Source: Acidobacteriota bacterium
Lineage (GTDB): Bacteria; Acidobacteriota; Vicinamibacteria; Vicinamibacterales; JAFNAJ01
Direction: 5' to 3'
Assembly (NCBI GenBank): GCA_023384575.1
Contig: JAHDVP010000004.1
Span: forward strand, 169,796 to 233,795
DNA length: 64,000 bases
Below are positions 51,432 through 59,200 of the stretch, piece after piece. A program made the position numbers and the translations under genes. The first letter of the stretch is position 1, and each line of letters opens with the position of its first letter. The notes below the pieces were generated by a model that saw only the letters and a program-made list of their open reading frames with translations, ran no database searches and was not told where the DNA came from.

Positions 51432-53404
51432 GGGGTGCGACCGTCCACGATCTCGTAGATCCGCATCGATCCCGACGCGAAAGCGAGCCGCCCGAAGCGT
51501 GGCCAGCGCGCTTCGTCGAGGCCGGGATACCTGGCGCGCTCCACCCCCCCGACGACCACGTAGCGGACCTCGTAGTGGCGGAGCGCCCGCCACGAGTCGT
51601 CGTCCGGGCCGAGGTAGATTCGGTCGATCGCCTCCTCGCGCTCGTGGAGCCGGCCCGTCCAGCGGGCGTGACTTCGCCACAGGCCCTGATGCCCGCGCCA
51701 TCCGAGGATGGTCGGCAGGCCGGTGTTCGCCGAGATGCGGCCGGCGAACCCGTAGCTGTCGCCCGTCGCCTCGACGATGACCGCTTGGCCCGTCGTCTGT
51801 GTTCGGAAGAAGGTCACCGCGTCGTAGACATCCGGGACGCGCTCGCGGAGGTAACGGTGCCCATCAAGCGTCGGCTGGCGCCAGCCGGCCCGGACCTGCG
51901 TCGCCACCCATACCGCCGGGAAGACCGCCTGGCCAGCAAGGCAGGCTCCCAGCACGAGCAGACCGGTCCTCCGCCGCCAGGGCCGGTCTGCCGAGAGCAC
52001 TCGCTGCCACGCGAGCGGGACGATCGGTGCGGCGCACAACACGGCGAGCCAGTGCAGCTTGAAGACCGTGTTCATCCGCTCGTTGGGCGGGCCGTACATG
52101 TCGTCGAGATGCACGATCTCGGGGATCGTCCACGCCATCAACGCGACCAACGCGAGTCCGACAGGGAACCCGAGGCGCCCGAGTGCAGCCGGTGCCCTCG
52201 TGCCGCCGTCACCCTCGGGCAACTGCCGGTCGACGACCCACCAGCCGAGCCAGAGGCACACCGGCACCAGCCAAGGGCCGGCGGAGAAGGCGAACGCCAC
52301 CGGTGACGACCGTTCGGTCGTCAACGCGAGGTCGAGCGGCGGCGCGACGAACGACGTCAGGAACGGAAGGGAGACGAGGACGGCGGCGGCGGCGATCGCC
52401 GCGGCCTCTGCAAGGCGCCGGGCGAGTGTCGTGTGCGTTCGCGCCGTGACCAGCAGCAGGCAGGCGCACAGGCCCGCGAGCGGCGGGGCGTCCCAGGGTG
52501 AGGTCGACGTCATGGCGCCCGCCACGACACCGAGGAGGACCGCCGTCGGCAGGTGCGAACGACCCGTACCGGTCAACCGCAGCAGGAGGGCCAGGAACGC
52601 GACGACGAGCGGCGCGTTCATCAGGTGAGGGTGCAGGTCGCCCCAGGTGAGCGAGAAGAACGGGAACTCGGTGATCGCCCCCTCGATAATCCGAGTGGCG
52701 CCGAAGAGGTCGGGATGACCGGCCCAGAAGCCCGCCTGGGCGAGGAGCGCGAAACTGCCTCCGAGAGCGATCAGCAGTGCACCGCCGGTCGCGAGGGCCA
52801 GCCGGCCCGTGAGCGCGAGGCCGAGTGAGAACGTCGCGCTCGCCAGTTGTGCGGCAATCGTGGCCAGTGCCAGGTTGTAGGCCACGGCCGGCACGGTGAC
52901 CAGCGCCTTCGCGACCAGCCCCCACGAGAAGTACCCGAAGTAGTAGTAGTTGACCGATTCGCCGGCGAACCACGGGTCGACCGGCGGAAACGCTTCGGCG
53001 CGCATGGCCGCGTTGAGCAGCGCGAAGTCCATCCACTTCTCGCCGCCCAGGATGTTGGGCGCCAGGCTACGGAGTGCAGCGAACGCGAGGAACGTGCCGA
53101 GGAAGATCGTCTCGGCCATGAGCACCGCGGGACGAGATGCGGTGCCAGCCTCAGCCGATCGCGCACGGCGAGACACCAACGCGATCGCGCAGGCCCCGGC
53201 GACGACCATCCACACGGTCGTCACCGAGATCGGCAGGCCGACGGCGGCCATCGTCCACACGATGGTGGCGAGCAGGAGCAGGCCGAGTGTCTTCGAGAGG
53301 CCGACGCCCCGGTCGGGGAGGACGGCGAGGGAGGGGCCGAAGAGACGGTCGAACAACCACGCGAGGCCGTTGACGAACAGCACCCACGTCGCGATGGTCA
53401 ACAC
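51428..53404 (-). CDS. DUF2298 (Chlor_Arch_YYY) polytopic membrane protein
   Basis: A 658-residue protein with about 14-16 helices. Signatures are GGEKWMDFALLNAAMR, DPWFAGESVNYYYFGYF (the YYY motif), EFPFFSLTWGDLHPHLMN and ERMNTVFKLHWL. Members are thought to be glycosyltransferases or transporters for surface glycans, paired with GT39-like proteins. Its ATG lies 76 bp downstream of precursor B (53481) on the same strand, so a shared transcript with the precursors is likely. Compare the fused relative at 56151. Confidence 0.85.
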   Translation of the reverse strand: MLTIATWVLFVNGLAWLFDRLFGPSLAVLPDRGVGLSKTLGLLLLATIVWTMAAVGLPISVTTVWMVVAGACAIALVSRRARSAEAGTASRPAVLMAETIFLGTFLAFAALRSLAPNILGGEKWMDFALLNAAMRAEAFPPVDPWFAGESVNYYYFGYFSWGLVAKALVTVPAVAYNLALATIAAQLASATFSLGLALTGRLALATGGALLIALGGSFALLAQAGFWAGHPDLFGATRIIEGAITEFPFFSLTWGDLHPHLMNAPLVVAFLALLLRLTGTGRSHLPTAVLLGVVAGAMTSTSPWDAPPLAGLCACLLLVTARTHTTLARRLAEAAAIAAAAVLVSLPFLTSFVAPPLDLALTTERSSPVAFAFSAGPWLVPVCLWLGWWVVDRQLPEGDGGTRAPAALGRLGFPVGLALVALMAWTIPEIVHLDDMYGPPNERMNTVFKLHWLAVLCAAPIVPLAWQRVLSADRPWRRRTGLLVLGACLAGQAVFPAVWVATQVRAGWRQPTLDGHRYLRERVPDVYDAVTFFRTQTTGQAVIVEATGDSYGFAGRISANTGLPTILGWRGHQGLWRSHARWTGRLHEREEAIDRIYLGPDDDSWRALRHYEVRYVVVGGVERARYPGLDEARWPRFGRLAFASGSMRIYEIVDGRTP

Positions 53405-53480
53405 GACGCCGCGCCGTTACCGGGCCGCGGGGGCGCGACCCTCCGGGCGCACGGGCGGGCTGCCGTGCGCGGGCGACCGA

Positions 53481-53669
53481 TCAGAGCTTCGTCGAGTCGA
53501 GCGTGGCGCTCGAGGACTCGATGTCTTCGAACGAATCGACGATCTGCGAGCCCGGCGTGGGCGGCGGTGTCGAAGTGGGCACCTGCTGACGGGTGAGGTC
53601 GACGATCGAGCCGTGGGCCTCGAGGACCGGCGGCGTGTAGGGCTGCCTGGAAGTGGAGAGTTTCGACAC
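53481..53669 (-). CDS. lasso-type RiPP precursor peptide B (62 aa)
   Basis: Starts at GTG 53669 with GAGG 6 nt upstream. The leader carries YTPPVLEAHGSIVDLT (residues 11-26), matching the lasso leader motif YxxPxLxxxGxxxxxT exactly. The C-terminal part is proline-rich (PTSTPPPTPGSQ) followed by VDSFEDIESSSATLDSTKL. That tail shares S-x-F-E-D-x-E-S-S with precursor A. The residues just after the leader threonine (RQQ) do not look like a standard lasso core. Second in the gene run. Confidence 0.72.
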   Translation of the reverse strand: MSKLSTSRQPYTPPVLEAHGSIVDLTRQQVPTSTPPPTPGSQIVDSFEDIESSSATLDSTKL

Positions 53670-53702
53670 AATCGTCCTCACGGAGTGTTGAACACAATGT
53701 TC

Positions 53703-53726
53703 GGCGAGCCCCAGCAGGCTCTCGCC
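53703..53726 (-). promoter_or_regulatory. hairpin between the two precursor genes
   Basis: GGCGAG (53703-53708) pairs with CTCGCC (53721-53726) around a 12-nt loop, 3 bp after the precursor A stop. It may attenuate or stabilise the precursor A message relative to downstream genes. There is no U-tract. Confidence 0.45.
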
Positions 53727-53728
53727 GT

Positions 53729-53893
53729 TCAGGCGTTCGACGACTCGAGGTCTTCGAAGTGGCTCACCAGCTCGGACGGCCCCGAGGCCGGTCGGACCTG
53801 CTGAGTCATCTCCACAATCGAACCATGGTCGTCGAGCGTGGGCGTGGTGTACGGCTGCCGCGGGGACTCCGCTACCGGGGAGCTGGTTTTCAT
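53729..53893 (-). CDS. lasso-type RiPP precursor peptide A (54 aa)
   Basis: Starts at ATG 53893, first gene of the leftward run. Residues 15-30 (YTTPTLDDHGSIVEMT) fit the YxxPxLxxxGxxxxxT leader motif exactly. The putative core QQVRPASGPSELVSHFEDLE is followed by SSNA. The C-terminal FEDLESS is shared with precursor B. No ribosome site is visible, consistent with the leaderless promoter found directly upstream. Confidence 0.75.
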   Translation of the reverse strand: MKTSSPVAESPRQPYTTPTLDDHGSIVEMTQQVRPASGPSELVSHFEDLESSNA

Positions 53894-53900
53894 GGCCGAC

Positions 53901-53929
53901 AGTGTAACGGCTCGGGTCGGAGGGTGCAA
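53901..53929 (-). promoter_or_regulatory. sigma-70-like promoter of the precursor operon, probably leaderless
   Basis: TTGCAC (53924-53929), an exact 17-bp spacer and TACACT (53901-53906) on the minus strand. Only 7 nt separate the -10 from the ATG at 53893, so transcription should start at or next to the start codon. Confidence 0.6.
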
Positions 53930-54031
53930 GATGGAAGTTACAGACCTGAAAAAGACTGCCGGTCGCACCCCGAGGCACCCCGAGGCTGCGACGCCGCCGT
54001 CTCGGCTCGGGTAGACTGGCGGCGCCTCGTC

Positions 54032-55459
54032 ATGACCCGACTCCTCGACCCCGGACGCGTCCTCATCGTGGGCGGGGGACCCACCGGGCTCGGCGCCGCC
54101 TGGCGGCTCGACCACCATGGGTTCCGCGACTACGTCCTGCTGGAGGCCGAACATCATCCAGGTGGCCTGGCGGCCAGCGAGGTCGACGCGCGCGGGTTCG
54201 TGTGGGACGCCGGAGGGCACGTGCACTTCAGCCACTACGACCTGTACGACCAGGCCCTCGACGAGGCGCTTGGCGACGCGTGGTACTGGCACGAACGCGA
54301 CGCGTGGGTGTGGCTGAACGAGCGGTGGGTCCCGTACCCTTTCCAGCACCACGTCCACCATCTCGACCTGCGAGACCAGGCGCGGGTCCTCCAGGGCCTC
54401 GACCGGGCGCGCCTCGACACCGGCGAGACCCCACGCACCTTCGCGGCGTGGATCGACCGCACGTTCGGTGAAGGCCTGGCGGCGCTGTTCCTGCGTCCAT
54501 ACAACGAGAAAATCTGGCGACATCCCCTCGAGCGGATGTCGGTGGGCTGGCTTGGGGAGCGGGTGGCCGCACCCGATCCGGATGACCTGCGCGCGCGCAT
54601 CGCCGCGCGGCTGGATCGACGCGAGTGGGGGCCCAACCATCGCTTCCGCTATCCCGCGCGGGGGGGCACGGGTGCCATCTGGACCGGCCTCGCCGGGCGG
54701 CTCGACCCGACGCGCCTGCGATTCGGCGTGCCCGCCGGCCACGTCGACGTCGAGGCCCGGACGACGACCACGACCACCGACGAGTGCCTGCCGTGGGACA
54801 CGTTGATTTCGACGATCCCGCTCGACCGCTTTGTCGCCCGCGCGGCCGGGGTCGCGCCGGCAGCCCGCGCGGCGGCGCGGCACCTCGTGGCCAACAGCGT
54901 GTGCGCCGTTGGCATCGGCTTACGTGGTGGGCGGCCCGACGGGCTGTCGCGCAAGACCTGGATCTACTACCCCGAGCCCTCGAGCCCGTACTATCGCGTC
55001 ACGGTGCTCTCGAACTACTCACCCCACAACGTTCCCGAAGGCGACGGGTACTGGTCGCTGCTGACCGAGACGAGCCTGCCCCACGGGTCGACGCCCGACG
55101 TCGACGGCCTGATCGACTGGACGCTCCGCGCTCTCTCCCGGGATGCGCTCGTTTCCGACCCGGCCGAGGTGGTGTCGGTGTGGCACCGGCACCTGCCGTA
55201 TGGCTATCCCGTGCCGTCGCTCGGGCGCGACGAGGCCCTCGCGACGCTCCAGGCCGAGCTCGAGGCCTGCCGGGTCTTCTCGCGAGGCCGCTTCGGCGCC
55301 TGGAAGTACGAGGTGTCGAATCAGGACCACTGCTTCATGCAGGGGGTCGAGCTCGTCGACCGCCTGCTGCTCGGAGCGCCCGAGCCGACACTCAACGACC
55401 CGGACGCCGTCAACCGGGGCGACTACCGCCGCAGCCCGGCCGGTCCCGCGTCCGCTTGA
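54032..55459 (+). CDS. FAD-dependent oxidoreductase / UDP-galactopyranose mutase-like flavoprotein
   Basis: A 475-residue flavoprotein. The N-terminal dinucleotide motif VLIVGGGPTGLGAAWRL and ExxxxxGG (LEAEHHPGGLAAS) bind FAD. FLRPYNEKIWRHPLERMS and YPARGGTGAIWTGLAGRL resemble the protoporphyrinogen-oxidase/UDP-galactopyranose-mutase group, often found beside GT2 genes in surface-polysaccharide loci. The reaction is not established. Start ATG 54032 is the first codon of the FAD domain; TAGACT at 54012-54017 could be its -10. Divergent from precursor A. Confidence 0.8.
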   Translation: MTRLLDPGRVLIVGGGPTGLGAAWRLDHHGFRDYVLLEAEHHPGGLAASEVDARGFVWDAGGHVHFSHYDLYDQALDEALGDAWYWHERDAWVWLNERWVPYPFQHHVHHLDLRDQARVLQGLDRARLDTGETPRTFAAWIDRTFGEGLAALFLRPYNEKIWRHPLERMSVGWLGERVAAPDPDDLRARIAARLDRREWGPNHRFRYPARGGTGAIWTGLAGRLDPTRLRFGVPAGHVDVEARTTTTTTDECLPWDTLISTIPLDRFVARAAGVAPAARAAARHLVANSVCAVGIGLRGGRPDGLSRKTWIYYPEPSSPYYRVTVLSNYSPHNVPEGDGYWSLLTETSLPHGSTPDVDGLIDWTLRALSRDALVSDPAEVVSVWHRHLPYGYPVPSLGRDEALATLQAELEACRVFSRGRFGAWKYEVSNQDHCFMQGVELVDRLLLGAPEPTLNDPDAVNRGDYRRSPAGPASA

Positions 55460-55464
55460 GATCG

Positions 55465-56202
55465 ATGGGCGTCCCCGAGCTGTCGCTCGTCATCCCGGCC
55501 TGGAACGAGGCCGAGACCATCGCCGCGACCGTCGAGCGGTGGCGAGGCCTGTTCGCCACGCTGCCGCTCGCCCACGAGATCCTCATCGTCGACGACGGCT
55601 CGACCGACGGCACGGCAGGCGTCGTCGAACACGTGCCGAGCGCCAGCGGAACCGAGCTGCGTGTCGTCCGGCAGGACAACCGGGGGCACGGGGCGGCCGT
55701 CCGGCGCGGCTACGTCGAAGCGCGCGGGGCGTGGATCATGCAGATCGACGCCGACGACGAGGTCGGGCCCGAGCCATTCTCACGGATGTGGTCGCAACGC
55801 GGCCAGGCCGACCTCGTCCTCGGGTGCCGGACCGAGCGCCGACAGGCGTTCGTACGACGCGCGATCTCGCGTGGCGCGCGGCTCGTCGTCCGGTTGCTCT
55901 CCGGCGTCACGATCGACGACGTCAACGCGCCGTACCGGCTGGTGCGCCGCGAGGTCCTGACGCGGATGCTCGAGGCGATCCCGGACGGCACGGCGACACC
56001 GAACGTGGCCATGACCTGGCTCGCGTCGCGATGGGGGCTCCGAGTCGTTCAGATGCCCGTGCCGGTCGTCCGCGCCCGCGCCTCCGGATCGCTCGGGGGC
56101 TGGCGACTGCTGCGTACGGTGCTCGGCGGTCTGCGCGACGCATCGCGCGTCTACCTGGCCGCGCGCCGGGCGTCCGGGTCGACGAACCGGTCCACCGCGT
56201 AG
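55465..56202 (+). CDS. GT2 glycosyltransferase (polyprenyl-phosphate sugar synthase-like)
   Basis: A 245-residue GT-A fold enzyme. N-terminal LSLVIPAWNEAETIAATVERW, EILIVDDGSTDGT (nucleotide-binding aspartates) and IMQIDADDEVGPE (DxD-like metal site) are all present. The layout matches dolichol-phosphate-mannose-synthase-like proteins, which load a sugar on a lipid carrier for GT39-type enzymes. No C-terminal helix pair is evident. It follows the flavoprotein gene by 5 nt. Its last 52 nt overlap the convergent GT39-DUF2298 fusion gene. Confidence 0.85.
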   Translation: MGVPELSLVIPAWNEAETIAATVERWRGLFATLPLAHEILIVDDGSTDGTAGVVEHVPSASGTELRVVRQDNRGHGAAVRRGYVEARGAWIMQIDADDEVGPEPFSRMWSQRGQADLVLGCRTERRQAFVRRAISRGARLVVRLLSGVTIDDVNAPYRLVRREVLTRMLEAIPDGTATPNVAMTWLASRWGLRVVQMPVPVVRARASGSLGGWRLLRTVLGGLRDASRVYLAARRASGSTNRSTA

Positions 56203-59200
56203 ACCTCGGTCGTGCCCTGCTCGAACACCAGCCGCCACGGGCCGGCCGCCTGCCGGCTGAACTTCGCGAGACCCTCTTTCGTGTAGATTGCGCGCTCGAG
56301 GGCGCCGACGACGACGAACGCGACGCGGTGGCGCGCGAGCAGCCTGGCGGCCTCGTCGACATCGGTGCCGTCGTAGATGCGTCGGATGTCACGCGCGCGC
56401 CTCGCGATCACGACGCGCGGCAGCGCGGCGCGCTGCTGCCTCACGTGCCACTCCCACCCCATGAGCGTCGGCAGGCCGGTGTGCGCGCTGATCCGTCCGC
56501 CCCAACGGTACTGGGCCGTGCGCGCCTCGAGTACCGTCGGCGTCCCGCGCACGCGCTCCTTCAGCCATTCGATTGCCGCGAGGTCGTCCGCGAGGGCGAA
56601 GGTGACGCCCTGCTCCGTGTGCCGCGCCGTCCTCATGAAGGCCGCGCCGTCGAGCGTCCAGCCCGCTGCCGGCTCGAAGCGATCGCGCCAGCGCGCCGGC
56701 GTCGCCGTCAGGGGATAGATCAGCCCGCCGGCCCACACGGCCAGAACCACACCGAGCGCCCACCGCCGCCGGAGGAGACGCAGGGACTCGCCCGGCGCGT
56801 CGCGCGTGGGGCGCGCGAGCAGATCGGCAAGGGCCGCGCCCGAGGCGATCGACCAGAGCAGCCAGACGTGCACGTAGAACTTGAACACGGTGTTCATCCG
56901 GCCGACGTCACCCCGCAAGGCGACGACCTCGACGAGCAGTGTCAGCGCGAAGGCGAGGCCGGCGAGTCCGAGGGTGACGAGGCGGGCTCGGGCCCGAGGA
57001 GGGTCGAACAGGTCACTCCGGCGCAGGCGCTGCCAGAGCCAGGGCACCAGGACCACGAGGAAGAGGCCGTGCACGGCGACATAGGCCAGGGGCGTCGTGC
57101 GCGACCCGCGCCACACGGTCAGCGAGGTGTACGCGGCGCCGTACGAGAGGTGGAAGGGCAGGAAGAGCACGAGCGCCGCGCCGAGCACGGACACCGCGAC
57201 GACCAGTGCTCGCGCCGCCGCCGCCGGCCAGGCGGTCCAGGGTTCGCGCGAGATGCCGTGCGCCACGAGCCCGATGGCCACGAGGGCGGTGGCGGTGGGC
57301 GTGTCCCACGTGTTGATGGCCGCCGTGGCGCCGACGACGAGACACGCGAGCGCGAGGGCGGGCCATCGAGGGCCGGACCGCGAGAGGACGAGGGCCAGGC
57401 CGGCCGCCGCGACCACGAACGGCATGCCCATCATGTGCGCGTGCAGGTCGCCGAAGAGGAACGTGAAGAACGGGAACTCGGCGATGGGCGGCGCTTCCTC
57501 CGGCAGGTGGGGAATCGGGCGCGTGGCGCTCCAGTACCACTGTGAGAGGGTGACGCCCGTCGTGCCGTTCGACAGCCACGACCAGAGCGCGCGGCCCGCG
57601 AGCGGCACCTGCGCGAGATTGCCCGCGACGACGGCCAGACCGGCCGCGACGAGGCCGAACCACGCGGCCCGCCGTCGCGCGTGGGTGCCCCTTCCGGGCC
57701 GGACACACGAGACGAGCAGCGCCGCGACCCCGAAGACCGCCGTCGCGGTGAAGGCGTAGAAGGTCGCCACGGCGAGCGCGTAGGCGAGCGGCGTCGGCAC
57801 GGCCGCAAGCTTCACCAGTATCGCCACGAGCGTGAAGCCGAAGTAGTAGTAGTTCAGTACTCCCCCAGCGAACCAGGGGTCGTAGGGCGGGAACTGCTCC
57901 GTTCGGATGAGGGCGTTCAGCAGCGCGAGGTCCATCGGTTTCTCGCCGCCGGTGTAGGGGTGCCACAAGTCAGGGTTGCCGGCGCGCAGCACGAGCGCCG
58001 CCCCGAAGGCTCCCCAGAAGATCGCCGCCTGCCATGCGAACGTGGATCGCGTGCATCGCGCCAGTCGTCGAAGCCGACGTCTCGCCGCCGTGGTGGCCGC
58101 GCAGGCGAACGCGGCGAGCGCCAGTGCCACGAGCGACCAGCGCACGCCCGCGGGCGTGAAGCCGACCACGCCGAGGTTCGTGCCGAGCCACGCGAACCAG
58201 CCAACGAGCAGGAGACCCACCGGCCTTGCCAGTGCGGCAGCGAACCCGCGGGTGCGCGGCACCGCCAGGGCGATGAGCGGCCACGCCAGCCAGCCGAGGC
58301 CCTCGACGAGGACGATCCAGCGGACCACGCGCCAGCCAGTGGAGCCGTCCGTGGCGAACAGGCCCCGATCGGGATCGATCGTCCTGGACCAGGTACCGCC
58401 CGTCTCGATCGACCTCCGCGCCTCGGCGCCGAGGGCGAGCCCTCGCGGCAGTCGCGCGACGTCGCGCGCCGGTGTCGGCACGAGGGCGTCCCACTCGATG
58501 TCGCCGAACACGGTCTCCCCGCGGTCGCGCGTCCACGACGACTTCCGGTAGATCCGAACGCGCGGGTGGTCGTAGACCGTGAAGGCCTCCTCGGCCTCGA
58601 GATCGTCGATGCGGATCGGCCCGAGCGAGGGCACCGACCGGAACTCCGCGGCCAGCTCGAACCCGAGCTCGCCCGACGCCAGCGCCCGGTAGTAGCGGAA
58701 CATGAGCGGGAACCGCTCGGGCAGGCGCGGGAGCGTCGACGCGTGGCGGTCGCTCGACAGCACGACGATGTCGGCGGCCTCCAGCAGATCGATGAGGAGA
58801 TCGCGCTTCTCCGGGGTATCTGGCGCGGCCGATTCGACGACCAGCACGCGGTAGTCGTCCTGCGGCCGCGTCGGGCGCACGCGAAGCGGCAGGCCGTCGT
58901 CCCAGTGCTCGTTCACGATCGTCGCCGGCGGCGGCACCTGGCGGTAGATCCACGCCGACGCCGCGATGCGCGGGTGGAGGTGCCGGTAGATCGAGGTGAA
59001 CGCGACCGCCCACGAGACCGTCGAGAGGCCCACGCCGGCGAGCAGCACCCAGGCCAGCCCACGATGCCACCGCGCGGACCGAGCGGCGGCCCAGTCGACC
59101 TGCCGCACGAGCGCCGCCGCCGCGAGCAGGGCGAGCATCGGGACGATGGGCAGGAAGTAGCGCAGCGTGTGGACGAACGCCGTGCCGTGCACGGAGATCA

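Noticed and set aside
53481-53893. Standard lasso peptide core with a Gly1-to-Glu ring
   Set aside because: GSQIVDSFE in precursor B could form a 9-residue ring, but the equivalent in precursor A has a different spacing, it lies well after the leader motif, and no cyclase is present.
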